27,601 nt of DNA from IMG/VR virus record IMGVR_UViG_3300031688_001544, positions 1 to 27,601 of that record. The stretch is one strand, 5' to 3'. This DNA is from a virus. Below the pieces are notes generated by a model. The model did no database searches. It was not told the origin of the DNA and saw only the letters and a list, made by a program, of their open reading frames with translations. The number at the start of each line of letters is the position of its first letter. Position 1 is the stretch's first letter. Both the position numbers and the translations under genes were made by a program. Of the stretch, positions 1-8,198 are shown piece after piece.

Positions 1-2
1 AA

Positions 3-320
3 AATGCATTGTTCATGCATTATCCTAAGGATGGTTATATAGGTTGGCATGATAACAGAGATGCACCTGGATATACTATACTATTTAATTGGAGTAAAGG
101 CGGTGACGCCTTTTATAGATACAGAGATTGGAAGACAGGTAAAGTACATACTATAGAGGATAGACCGGGTTGGTCATGTAAGACAGGTTGGTATGGCCCA
201 GGTGATGAGTCAACATTCCATTGTGCTGCTACTAATGAACCAAGATGGAGCATAGCATTCTATGCACGTAATGAAACAATGAGAGATATTATAATTGACC
301 ACATAGAAAATAATGACTAA
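3..320 (+). CDS. 2OG-Fe(II) oxygenase-like protein, C-terminal part (5' truncated)
   Basis: The frame is open to the left window edge, so this is probably the 3' end of a gene that starts upstream; a TTG at 9 is the first in-window start codon. Numbering from that TTG, the tail carries YIGWHDN (H14, N16), then FHCAA (H71) and EPRWSIAF (R79). This spacing matches the metal-binding and 2OG-binding positions of a double-stranded beta-helix Fe(II)/2OG oxygenase, a group often found in marine T4-like phages. The usual acidic ligand of HxD would be N16 here, so the chemistry is uncertain; it could be a non-catalytic cupin-like fold. It overlaps the next gene by 8 nt. I cannot name a substrate. Confidence 0.55.
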   Translation, partial: NALFMHYPKDGYIGWHDNRDAPGYTILFNWSKGGDAFYRYRDWKTGKVHTIEDRPGWSCKTGWYGPGDESTFHCAATNEPRWSIAFYARNETMRDIIIDHIENND

Positions 321-1779
321 AGATAAATTCATAAGATTCATAAAAGATAATAAACATAAATTCGTATTCTTTAATTATAGAGGTGGAATGGGTGGTGAGA
401 CTATATGTAATCATCTAACAAGAGAATCTGATTACTTCTATAATGAAACTTTAGTAAAAGATATTAAAGATAATAAGCACCATCTTTTTAATGGCAGCAC
501 AAATTGGAATGATAGTAACGACCTTGATAATCAAGGTGCGATATTCAGTGGTTACAAGGATTCAAATAGAAATATTTTTAAAGATTGGATGTTTGGAAAT
601 ATGTTTATGATACATTCAATATATAATACTTTTAATTCTAATAATAATAACTTATGGGCTGGTAATAATACATTCAGACATCAGGATACAATAGATGGTG
701 ATCACCAATTTTATGAGGAGATGTATAGAATATCTGATAGACACCATAGAGATGCTAATTATGGTGATATCAATTGTGTGTATGGTTATGATAATGACCA
801 CAATGATGGTAAATGGGATCATGAATGGAAGGATGTTGATAATGAAATGGATGAAGTATTAGAAAGGTTTGCTGCACAAGATAAACCTTACTTGATACGA
901 CTACATGGTATAACTCCATTCATGAAACACTTCGGTATGCTTGATCAAATCGAGCAAGAAAGTAATATCTTTGCCGGGCAGGACCCAGGTATGGCTGGAT
1001 CAACTCCTATATGGGCAGACAATGCTAAAAATTTTAAAGGAGCAGTATTCATTGATGTCGTTGCTAATGAATGGGAAAGATATTCCACAAGTTTATCTGA
1101 AGCAAAAGTATTCGTTAGCCCTATTAAAGGTAAAGAAAAAATTAAAGAAAGTGTTTACAATGTTATCCATTGCTGGGCAGTTGGAATTGAATCAATTGGA
1201 TTAGACGAGGCAAATAAAGAATTTGAAAGGCACACTGAAGAAGAACAAACAGCTATGGAAAAATTTGTGATGGATTACATAGGTGATATTGAAGAAATTA
1301 ATCTTAAGACAATATCTGTTATAATCGATCCTAAAAAATATGAAATATTTTTAGAGGATTACACACCTAAAGAGTTAAATAATTTTGTGTTCTTCTTACA
1401 TATGTTTAGATCATTTCCAAAGATGCTACCTTTTTTCATGAGAGATGAATTACAAAAATGGGAATTAGCTGGACCATGGGGAACAAAGATAAATGAGCCA
1501 AATCATAAAGGTAAATGGTGGAAGACTCTATATAAACATGAGAGATGGTGGTATGATATGATTAACCCACAACTATATAGCATGCAAGAGATGTTTGATG
1601 GTGATTGGGTAGAAGAACAATTCGGAATGGATCCAATACCTATGAGAGAAGCAATGGCTAAATGGCATGAAGGTAATTGTAAGTATTTAGATGGTATGCG
1701 TATTACTGATTATCTTCCTAAAACATCTTCAGATGAGGCAAAAGCAATATTTAATACACACATAATGGTACCTAATTGA
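313..1779 (+). CDS. GxGGE-motif protein, large paralogue (unknown; possibly sulfotransferase-like)
   Basis: A 488-aa protein starting with ATG inside the previous gene's stop region (8-nt overlap). Near the N-terminus a hydrophobic strand (KFVFFNY, about residues 16-22) leads into RGGMGGETI (G24-T30). The same strand-loop pattern occurs in two shorter proteins here, at 18160 (WPCGSGGDMV) and 26612 (WTPGMGGDMV), so the three look like one family. A strand followed by a glycine-rich loop resembles the phosphate-binding loop of sulfotransferase or P-loop folds, but no canonical Walker A lysine is present, so function stays open. Residues about 60-175 are rich in Asn, Asp and His and look like an insertion absent from the shorter relatives. 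It is followed by a glycosyltransferase-like gene with a 4-nt overlap. Confidence 0.6.
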   Translation: MTKDKFIRFIKDNKHKFVFFNYRGGMGGETICNHLTRESDYFYNETLVKDIKDNKHHLFNGSTNWNDSNDLDNQGAIFSGYKDSNRNIFKDWMFGNMFMIHSIYNTFNSNNNNLWAGNNTFRHQDTIDGDHQFYEEMYRISDRHHRDANYGDINCVYGYDNDHNDGKWDHEWKDVDNEMDEVLERFAAQDKPYLIRLHGITPFMKHFGMLDQIEQESNIFAGQDPGMAGSTPIWADNAKNFKGAVFIDVVANEWERYSTSLSEAKVFVSPIKGKEKIKESVYNVIHCWAVGIESIGLDEANKEFERHTEEEQTAMEKFVMDYIGDIEEINLKTISVIIDPKKYEIFLEDYTPKELNNFVFFLHMFRSFPKMLPFFMRDELQKWELAGPWGTKINEPNHKGKWWKTLYKHERWWYDMINPQLYSMQEMFDGDWVEEQFGMDPIPMREAMAKWHEGNCKYLDGMRITDYLPKTSSDEAKAIFNTHIMVPN

Positions 1780-2447
1780 ATATAGTAACAGTTAAATGGG
1801 GTGACAAATATACAGTTGATGATGTCAACAAACTGTATTATAGTATTGTGAACATGCTGCAATGGGGTGAGAATGAGAACTCTATTCATTTCTATTGTTA
1901 CACAGATGATTCTATTGGACTAAATCCTCATATACATTGGCTGCCATTGATTGATATGGATCTAGATGGGGTGTGGAACAAGTTAGCCTTGTTTAAACCA
2001 GGCATGTTACCAGAAGGTAAGTGGTTATACCTAGACTTAGATGTAATCATACAAGGTAGATTAGATGAGATCTATATGCAGAACCAGTTCACAATGGTTA
2101 AATGCTATTGGAAACCTATAGAACAATTAAAATCTGATTGGATAATGGAAGGTAGAACTGTGATAGATCACAATATAAACTCTTCTGTTATGCTATTTTG
2201 GAATGATGAGAACTATCATATATGGGAACACTTCTTCCAAGACCCAGAAGATTACATGATGGCTTATCCAGGAATAGATGGCTTCTTATACTGTGAAGGA
2301 TTAGCACCTGAGAATTATTGGAAGCAAGGTAGAATCTATTCAAAGTATTTTGGAGTGGCAGAAAGCTCATGGTATAATCCACCCGATGAACCTTATTATT
2401 TAGAAACAGCTGCAATTTGTTTACTTAATGGTCCGTGGAAGATATAA
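1776..2447 (+). CDS. GT-A-like glycosyltransferase (DxD type), paralogue 1
   Basis: A 223-aa protein that begins at a TTG overlapping the upstream stop (TTGA). It opens with VKWGDKY (residues 6-12), followed by a YCYTDD strand-turn (40-45) and WLYLDLDVII (83-92). The DLD at 87-89, after a hydrophobic strand, is typical of the metal-nucleotide binding DxD of GT-A glycosyltransferases. A longer relative at 20132 shares KWGDKY and DLDVL. Family membership is inferred from these motifs; donor and acceptor are unknown. Lying just before the late promoters of the tail-fibre genes, it could act on the virion or on a host surface glycan. Its TAA stop overlaps a TATAAATA box. Confidence 0.65.
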   Translation: MNIVTVKWGDKYTVDDVNKLYYSIVNMLQWGENENSIHFYCYTDDSIGLNPHIHWLPLIDMDLDGVWNKLALFKPGMLPEGKWLYLDLDVIIQGRLDEIYMQNQFTMVKCYWKPIEQLKSDWIMEGRTVIDHNINSSVMLFWNDENYHIWEHFFQDPEDYMMAYPGIDGFLYCEGLAPENYWKQGRIYSKYFGVAESSWYNPPDEPYYLETAAICLLNGPWKI

Positions 2448-2450
2448 ATA
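2443..2450 (+). promoter_or_regulatory. T4-type late promoter (TATAAATA), distal
   Basis: An exact TATAAATA overlapping the stop codon of the upstream glycosyltransferase-like gene. T4-like late promoters consist of this octamer at about -13 to -6, so initiation would fall near 2456. It is one of two copies in the 98-nt gap before the fibre genes. Confidence 0.6.
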
Positions 2451-2487
2451 ATAGTATATCCAACGTAATGATTGAATATTCAATTGT

Positions 2488-2495
2488 TATAAATA
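2488..2495 (+). promoter_or_regulatory. T4-type late promoter (TATAAATA), proximal
   Basis: A second exact TATAAATA, 51 nt before the ATG of the first fibre gene, with expected initiation near 2501. A near-perfect inverted repeat (2505-2520, one mismatched pair) would lie at the very 5' end of this transcript and could form a small hairpin. Placement in a true intergenic gap ahead of structural genes fits a late promoter well. Confidence 0.75.
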
Positions 2496-2545
2496 AAGAC
2501 AACGGTGGTTATATAACTACTTAACAATTTAAAAAGAGCATAGAT

Positions 2546-2824
2546 ATGGCTGGTACTGTAGTAAAAATCAAGCAGTCCTCGGTAGCGGGTAAAGTCCCAC
2601 TAGCAAGTGACCTGCAACAAGGCGAATTAGCACTCAATACAGCTGACGTCAAACTATACTCTAAGAACGGATCAGGATCAATTATCACACTAGCTAGTGG
2701 TGCTACCTCATCAGATGACTTATTTGATATGGGCGATAGCCTAGGTAATGTTATACTTGATGGCGGTGATTCTAATGATGCAGTATTTACAACACACGGT
2801 ACATATGACGGCGGGGGAGCTTAA
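2546..2824 (+). CDS. Short tail-fibre N-terminal-type protein (Mtd_N-like)
   Basis: A 92-aa protein beginning MAGTVVKIKQSS, followed by LASDLQQGELALNTAD and KLYSKNGSG. This is the pattern of the small beta-rich domain at the N-terminus of many phage fibres (major tropism determinant N-terminal type: 'rrs...aP..L..GElalN..d..ly.kn..g'). Here it is a free-standing protein that ends in a Gly/Asp-rich tail (GTYDGGGA) instead of continuing into a shaft. It probably acts as a virion connector or fibre adaptor. A weak AAGAG lies upstream of the ATG. The next fibre gene, which begins with a similar domain, starts only 2 nt after its stop, so the two are surely co-transcribed. Confidence 0.75.
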   Translation: MAGTVVKIKQSSVAGKVPLASDLQQGELALNTADVKLYSKNGSGSIITLASGATSSDDLFDMGDSLGNVILDGGDSNDAVFTTHGTYDGGGA

Positions 2825-2826
2825 AC

Positions 2827-5800
2827 ATGGCAACAATATTTAAGATAAGAAGAGATACGGCGAGTAATTGGTCATCAGAGAATCCTACATTATCAGCTGG
2901 AGAAATGGGTCTTGACCTAACAAATAACTTCATCAAGATGGGTGATGGTTCAACTGCTTGGAATGCATTAGCTCAATTCACACAAAACATTGAGAACGTA
3001 GAAGATTTAGTAGGTGCAATGGTTGCATCGAATACTGAAACATTTATATCAGTAACCTACGATGACTCAGATGGAACATTAGATTTTACTGTTCCGGTAT
3101 TAGACGAGGATAACCTCGCATCAAATTCAGCAAGTAACCTTGCTACACAACAATCTATTAAAGCTTATGTTGATACTGCGGTAGCTACTAAAGATGCTTT
3201 AAGTGAATTGTCTGGAACATTAGATGATATTACAGATGGCAGTACTTATAAAAAGATTTCAGCAACAGAAAAATCTAAACTAGCTGCTATAGAAGCATCT
3301 GCTACGGCAGACCAATCTAATGCAGAGATCAGAACTGCTGTTGAAGCGGCTTCAGATTCAAATGTATTTACTAACGCAGACCATACAAAATTAAATGCTG
3401 TTGAAGCTTCGGCTGATGTAACAGATACTGCTAATGTTGTTGCAGCTCTAAGTGCTGGAACAGGTATTGGATTATCTGCTTCTGGTGTTATTTCTGCTGG
3501 TGCTCTTGCAGTAACAACGGTACAGACTGCTTCTAGTCAAAGTGCTCATCTAGCATTAACTGCTGAACAAGGTGATGTAGTTGTAAGATCAGATGAGAAT
3601 AAATCATACATACACAATGGTGGTTCTGCAGGTAATATGACAGACTACACATTGTTAGCAACACCTACTGATTCAGTACTAAGCGTTAACGGTGTTACAG
3701 GTGCAATTACTGCTGCTCATATTGCTACAGCTGTTGAGGCAGCTAGTGGTTCAAATACATTTACTGATGCTGACCATACTAAACTTGGTAACATCGAGAC
3801 TGCAGCTGATGTAACGGATGCAACTAATGTAACAGCTGCTGGTGCTCTAATGGATAGTGAGTTAGCTGGTCTAGCTGCTGTCAAGGCAACTACTGGAACA
3901 TTCTTAACTGCTGACCAAACCAAATTAGATGCTATTGAGGCATCTGCAACTGCTGATCAAACAAGTGCAGACATAAGAGGTTTAGTCGCCATTGATGAAG
4001 ATAATATGTCTTCAGACTCTGCTACTAAATTACCTACACAGCAAAGTGTTAAAGCTTATGTTGATACTCAAGTAGCTACAGTTCCTGTTGGTGATATTAC
4101 TTCGGTAGTAGCTGGAACAGGTTTAACGGGTGGTGGTACTAGTGGTGATGTAACAGTAAATGTTATAGGCGGCACGGGTATTACAGCAAACGCTGATGAT
4201 ATTGCTATTGATTCAACTGTTGCAACCTTAACTGGTACACAAACAATGAGTGCGAAGACACTTACCTCTCCTGTATTTAATACGGGCGTAAGTGGTTCAG
4301 CTATATTAGATGAAGATAACTTTGCTTCAAATAGTGCTACTAAAATTGCTACTCAACAATCTATTAAAGCATATGTTGATGCAGCTATCTTAACAGAAGA
4401 TAATACAGACGAAATTGTTGAAGGTTCAAGCAACCTTTATCACACAACTGCAAGAGCTAGAGCTTCTATATCTGTTACAGATTCAGGTGGCGATGGTTCA
4501 TTAGCATATAACTCTACAAGTGGTGTAGTAACTTACACAGGTCCAAGCGCTGCAGAAGCCAGAGCACATATTAGTGTTACTGATGCTGGTGGTGATGGTT
4601 CAGCTGCATACAATAGTTCAACTGGTGTTATTACATATACAGGACCAAGTGCTGCTGAAGTACGTGCACATCTAAGTGCTGGTACAGGTGTTACATATTC
4701 AGGTGGTGCGTTTAGCATTGGCCAGGCAGTAGCAACAGACAGTGATGTAACATTTGATGATGTAGTTGTTAGTGGTAACTTAACCATTAACGGTACTACT
4801 ACAACAGCCGCTTCAACGAATACAACTATTGCTGATAAGTTAATCGAACTTGGTAATGGTCAAAGTGGTTCACCATCAGGTGATCTAGGTTTAGTATTTG
4901 AACGTGGTTCTTCTGCTAATGCCTTTATCGGATTTGATGAGAGCACAGACAAATTTACAGTTGGTACAGGTACATTTACAGGTGCTTCAACTGGCAACCT
5001 ATCAATTACAACAGGTACTCTTGTTGCTAATATCGAAGCTGCAACGGTGGTTACTACTGGTAATATAACGGTTGGTGGTACGGTTGACGGACGTGATATG
5101 CAAACAGACGGTACGAAGCTAGATGCTATAGAAGCTTCTGCTACAGCCGATCAGACTGGTGCACAGATTAAAACATTATATCAAGCAGAAAGTTCAGCCT
5201 TTACAGATTCACAGTTTAGTAAGTTAGCAAATATAGAAACTGCTGCTGATGTAACTGATGCTACGAATGTTAATGCTGCTGGTGCAGTTATGTTATCAGA
5301 TGCTACAACATCTGGTATGGGCTTTGTTATTGATGAAGATAACTTAGTGAGTGATCATGCTACTAAGGTACCTACACAGCAAAGTGTTAAAGCTTATGTT
5401 GATACAGCTATCTTAACAGTAGATTCTCTAGCAGAGATGTCTGGTACTATGGATGATATTGCTAATGGTAGTACATTCGTTAAGACAAATAATAATTTTA
5501 GTGACGTAGAAAAAGCTAGTCTTGCCACAATGGAAGACAGCGCAGATGTTACCGATGCAGCCAATGTAGAAGCGGCCGGCGCGGTTATGGAATCAGGTGC
5601 TAACGCATCTGCTAAGATACCAAACGGATCAACAGCACAAAGAGATAGTTCTCCAAGTGCAGGTTTCTTCAGATGGAATACAACAACCTCAAGTGCTGAG
5701 ATCTATGATGGAAGTGCATGGGGACTTGTTGGTGGTGGTAACACTACTGATAAAGTAATGTGGGAACATAGTTATACAGTTTCATCTAACTATGAAATAG

Positions 5801-5895
5801 CAAATGGTAACAACGCAATAACGTCGGGACCAATTACAATTAACTCAGGGGCTTCAGTCACCGTTCCAAGCGGATCGAGCTGGGCGATAATATAA
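2827..5895 (+). CDS. Long tail-fibre / structural repeat protein with Mtd_N-like head
   Basis: A 1022-aa protein with a GGGGGAG ribosome-binding site at the preceding gene's end. Residues 1-50 (MATIFKIRRDTASNW, LSAGEMGLDL, KMGDGSTAWNAL) match the Mtd_N-type fibre head. The shaft holds four copies of a 24-residue DEDN...QQSxKAYVD module (from residues 93, 390, 495 and 836), several EASATADQ / ADVTDATNV / DADHTKL units, and a tandem 34-residue pair around residues 549-616 (ISVTD.GGDGS...TYTGPSAAE). The C-terminus (about 930-1022) has a DSSPSAGFFRWNTTT and EIYDGSAWG segment, common in marine phage fibres before the tip, and ends SVTVPSGSSWAII. It shares shaft modules with the next gene. It probably forms a trimeric fibre; receptor binding is inferred. 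Confidence 0.85.
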   Translation: MATIFKIRRDTASNWSSENPTLSAGEMGLDLTNNFIKMGDGSTAWNALAQFTQNIENVEDLVGAMVASNTETFISVTYDDSDGTLDFTVPVLDEDNLASNSASNLATQQSIKAYVDTAVATKDALSELSGTLDDITDGSTYKKISATEKSKLAAIEASATADQSNAEIRTAVEAASDSNVFTNADHTKLNAVEASADVTDTANVVAALSAGTGIGLSASGVISAGALAVTTVQTASSQSAHLALTAEQGDVVVRSDENKSYIHNGGSAGNMTDYTLLATPTDSVLSVNGVTGAITAAHIATAVEAASGSNTFTDADHTKLGNIETAADVTDATNVTAAGALMDSELAGLAAVKATTGTFLTADQTKLDAIEASATADQTSADIRGLVAIDEDNMSSDSATKLPTQQSVKAYVDTQVATVPVGDITSVVAGTGLTGGGTSGDVTVNVIGGTGITANADDIAIDSTVATLTGTQTMSAKTLTSPVFNTGVSGSAILDEDNFASNSATKIATQQSIKAYVDAAILTEDNTDEIVEGSSNLYHTTARARASISVTDSGGDGSLAYNSTSGVVTYTGPSAAEARAHISVTDAGGDGSAAYNSSTGVITYTGPSAAEVRAHLSAGTGVTYSGGAFSIGQAVATDSDVTFDDVVVSGNLTINGTTTTAASTNTTIADKLIELGNGQSGSPSGDLGLVFERGSSANAFIGFDESTDKFTVGTGTFTGASTGNLSITTGTLVANIEAATVVTTGNITVGGTVDGRDMQTDGTKLDAIEASATADQTGAQIKTLYQAESSAFTDSQFSKLANIETAADVTDATNVNAAGAVMLSDATTSGMGFVIDEDNLVSDHATKVPTQQSVKAYVDTAILTVDSLAEMSGTMDDIANGSTFVKTNNNFSDVEKASLATMEDSADVTDAANVEAAGAVMESGANASAKIPNGSTAQRDSSPSAGFFRWNTTTSSAEIYDGSAWGLVGGGNTTDKVMWEHSYTVSSNYEIANGNNAITSGPITINSGASVTVPSGSSWAII

Positions 5896-6140
5896 AATAG
5901 GAGACATAAATGTCAAAAATTAAAATTCAGGGTGATGCAGGCGGCAGTGGTATATTTACTATCGCTTCTCCTAATTCGTCCACTAACAGAACGATAACTC
6001 TGCCGGATGATGCCGGAACGATTATTACAAACGCACAAACTGACGCGTCAGGTTATGCATGGCTTGTTGACGAAGATAACATGGCAAGTAACCTTGCTAC
6101 TAAAGTACCTTCACAACAATCAGTTAAAGCTTATGTAGAT
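3103..6140 (+). repeat. Five dispersed 72-nt DEDN...KAYVD modules across two fibre genes
   Basis: Copies lie at 3103-3174, 3994-4065, 4309-4380, 5332-5403 (long fibre) and 6069-6140 (second fibre), each exactly 72 nt. Each encodes [D]EDN.xS..A.K.x.QQSxKAYVD, with wobble differences between copies. Being in frame and nearly equal, they are natural sites for homologous exchange within and between the two genes. Confidence 0.8.
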
Positions 6141-8144
6141 GCACAAATTAGTGCTGAAAATACTCTTGCCGAAGATAACGATGTAACTATTACGTCCGCC
6201 GCGGATGGTTCAATGTTATTATACGACACAGGTACTTCAAAATGGATCGATAATGTAATGTCTGGTGATGCTACATTAGCAGATACTGGTATTCTAACAA
6301 TTGGATCTGGTAAAATTGATGCAGCAATGCACGCTGCTGGTGGTGTTGATGCTACTGCAATCGGTAACGATGTTGTAAACAGTCAACATATAGCTGCAGA
6401 CTCAATTGATGCAGAGCACTTAGCACCTAACAGTGTTAATACAGATGCTTATATCGATGGTTCAATCGTAACTGCTCACATACTAGCGGATAACATTGAT
6501 GGTACATTGATTGCAGATAACGCAATTGATTCAGAACACTATACAGATGGTTCAATTGACACAGCTCATATTGCAGCAGATCAAATAACAGCAGCCTTGA
6601 TGGCAGACAACTCAATTGATTCTGATATGTATGTGGACGGTTCAATTGATACTGCTCACATTGCAGGTTCACAAATTACAAATGCGTTGATGGCAGATGA
6701 TGCTATTGATTCAGCAGAGATTGCTGCAGGCGCAATTGATCTAGCTCATATGAGTGTAAACTCTATTGGTTCTGATCAATACGTTGACGGTTCAGTATTA
6801 ACTGCTCACATTGGTGCTTCAAATATAACAAATAACTTAATGGCAGATGATGCTGTTGACTCTGCTGAAATTGCGGATGGTGCAGTTGATCTAGTTCACA
6901 TGAGTGCAAACTCAGTAGGCTCTACTCAATATGTTGATGATTCTGTACTAACTGCTCATATCGGTGCTTCACAAATAACAAACACTGAAATGGCTGATGA
7001 TGCTATTGATAGTGCTGAAATCGCAGACGGTGCAATTGATGTTGCTCATATGGCAGCTAACTCAGTTGATAGTGCACAATATGTAGATGGTTCAGTGGAC
7101 AATGTTCACTTAGCTAATTCAAGTATTACAGTTGGTGATGGTTCAAGCACTACAGCTATGGCTCTTGGTTCAACGATTACTTTCGCTGGTACAACTAATG
7201 AGATTGAAGTAGGTGAGAGTGGTGGTACAATCACAGTTGGTTTACCTGATAACGTAACAATCGCTGGTAACTTAACGGTAAGTGGTACAAACACTGCTGT
7301 TTCATCAACTACAATTACTGTTGCTGATTCATTACTTGCTCTAGCTACAAACAATAATTCAGCTGATGCTGTTGACGTTGGTTTCTATGGTTTAATGGAT
7401 ACTACTGGTTCACAAGATGTATACTCTGGTTTATTTAGGGATGCTTCTGATTCAGGTAAGTGGAAAATCTTTAAAGACAACCAAGCAGAGCCTACTACAA
7501 CGGTTAACGTTGCTGGTACTGGTTATGCAATGGGTACATTGGTTGCAAACACTGAAGGTGCAACGGTAACTACTACTGGTAATATTACAGTTGGTGGTAC
7601 GGTTGATGGTCGTGATGTTGCTACTGATGGTACTAAGTTAGATGGTATTGAATCAAATGCAACTGCTGATCAATCATCGGCTCAAATAAGAGTCCATGTT
7701 GAGGCTGCTAGTGACAGTAATGTATTTACTGATGCAGACCATAGTAAATTAAATGCTATTGAAGCTAGTGCAACTGCTGATCAAACTAATGCTGAGATAA
7801 GAACTGCTGTTGAAGCAGCTTCTGATTCGAATGCATTTACAGATGCTGACCACAGTAAACTAAATGCTATTGAAGCTTCAGCTACTGCTGATCAGTCAAA
7901 CAGTGAAATTAGAAATGCTGTTGAAGCTGCTTCTGATTCAAACACGTTTACTGATGCTGATCATTCTAAGTTGAATGCTATTGAGGCAAGTGCAACGGCT
8001 GATCAAACAGCTGCACAAATCTTAACAGCTATTAAGACTGTTGATGGTTCTGGTTCAGGACTTGATGCTGACTTACTAGATGGTCAATCAAGTGCTCACT
8101 TCAGAGTTAACATCTATAACGCTGCGGGATCATTGCTTAACTAA
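5910..8144 (+). CDS. Second tail-fibre / structural repeat protein
   Basis: A 744-aa protein with a good Shine-Dalgarno (AGGAG, 6-7 nt before ATG). The head, KIQGDAGGSGIFTIASP then STNRTITLPDDAGTI, is a module common at the start of marine T4-like phage fibre proteins. It is followed by the DEDN..KAYVD module (from residue 54), a DGSMLLYDTGTSKWIDN segment, a long run of SIDTAHIA / ADNSIDS / YVDGS units with a 50-residue superperiod (about 190-415), a GNLTVSGT module, and a tandem 37-residue DADHSKLNAIEASATADQ array (about 575-707). It ends LDADLLDGQSSAHFRVNIYN and stops, without the tip-like domain of its neighbour. A strong terminator follows, closing the structural unit. Confidence 0.85.
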   Translation: MSKIKIQGDAGGSGIFTIASPNSSTNRTITLPDDAGTIITNAQTDASGYAWLVDEDNMASNLATKVPSQQSVKAYVDAQISAENTLAEDNDVTITSAADGSMLLYDTGTSKWIDNVMSGDATLADTGILTIGSGKIDAAMHAAGGVDATAIGNDVVNSQHIAADSIDAEHLAPNSVNTDAYIDGSIVTAHILADNIDGTLIADNAIDSEHYTDGSIDTAHIAADQITAALMADNSIDSDMYVDGSIDTAHIAGSQITNALMADDAIDSAEIAAGAIDLAHMSVNSIGSDQYVDGSVLTAHIGASNITNNLMADDAVDSAEIADGAVDLVHMSANSVGSTQYVDDSVLTAHIGASQITNTEMADDAIDSAEIADGAIDVAHMAANSVDSAQYVDGSVDNVHLANSSITVGDGSSTTAMALGSTITFAGTTNEIEVGESGGTITVGLPDNVTIAGNLTVSGTNTAVSSTTITVADSLLALATNNNSADAVDVGFYGLMDTTGSQDVYSGLFRDASDSGKWKIFKDNQAEPTTTVNVAGTGYAMGTLVANTEGATVTTTGNITVGGTVDGRDVATDGTKLDGIESNATADQSSAQIRVHVEAASDSNVFTDADHSKLNAIEASATADQTNAEIRTAVEAASDSNAFTDADHSKLNAIEASATADQSNSEIRNAVEAASDSNTFTDADHSKLNAIEASATADQTAAQILTAIKTVDGSGSGLDADLLDGQSSAHFRVNIYNAAGSLLN
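6696..7145 (+). repeat. Tandem 150-nt repeats in second fibre gene
   Basis: In-frame repeats start at 6696, 6846 and 6996, each 150 nt (50 residues: DDAIDSAEIA..GAID..HM..NS.GS.QYVDGSVLTAHIGAS.IT...MA). Each is built from about three 16-17-residue subunits, and weaker copies extend upstream from about 6400. The regular I/V and A positions suggest a repetitive beta or coiled trimeric shaft. Confidence 0.8.
7632..8030 (+). repeat. Tandem 111-nt repeats in second fibre gene
   Basis: DADH-starting units begin at 7731, 7842 and 7953, exactly 111 nt apart (37 residues: DADHSKLNAIEASATADQ, then [N/S]xEIR.AVEAASDSN.FT). A partial copy precedes them from 7632. Related but diverged units occur in the long fibre gene near 3290-3410, 3730-3980 and 5110-5280. 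Confidence 0.8.
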
Positions 8145-8157
8145 TAAGTAAATTACT

Positions 8158-8182
8158 AAGGGCTCTTCGGAGCCCTTTTTTA
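8158..8182 (+). terminator. Rho-independent terminator after fibre genes
   Basis: A perfect stem AAGGGCTC / GAGCCCTT closed by a TTCG tetraloop and followed by T residues, 13 nt after the stop of the second fibre gene. It is the only convincing intrinsic terminator I see in the window, and it separates the fibre genes from the enzyme cluster. Confidence 0.9.
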
Positions 8183-8185
8183 TTA

Positions 8186-8193
8186 TATAAATA
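8186..8193 (+). promoter_or_regulatory. T4-type late promoter immediately before ATG
   Basis: An exact TATAAATA 5 nt before the ATG at 8199. With the usual late-promoter spacing, transcription would begin at or beside the A of this ATG, giving a leaderless mRNA. No Shine-Dalgarno fits in the gap. It directly follows the terminator and starts the radical SAM unit. Confidence 0.7.
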
Positions 8194-8198
8194 TTGTT

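Noticed and set aside
941-1204. 87-aa plus-strand frame inside the large GxGGE gene
   Set aside because: Out of frame within a longer, family-supported gene; its sequence is just the shifted reading.
3717-4787. Minus-strand frames within the long fibre gene
   Set aside because: They arise from the Ala/Thr-rich repeats on the sense strand and have no start signals.
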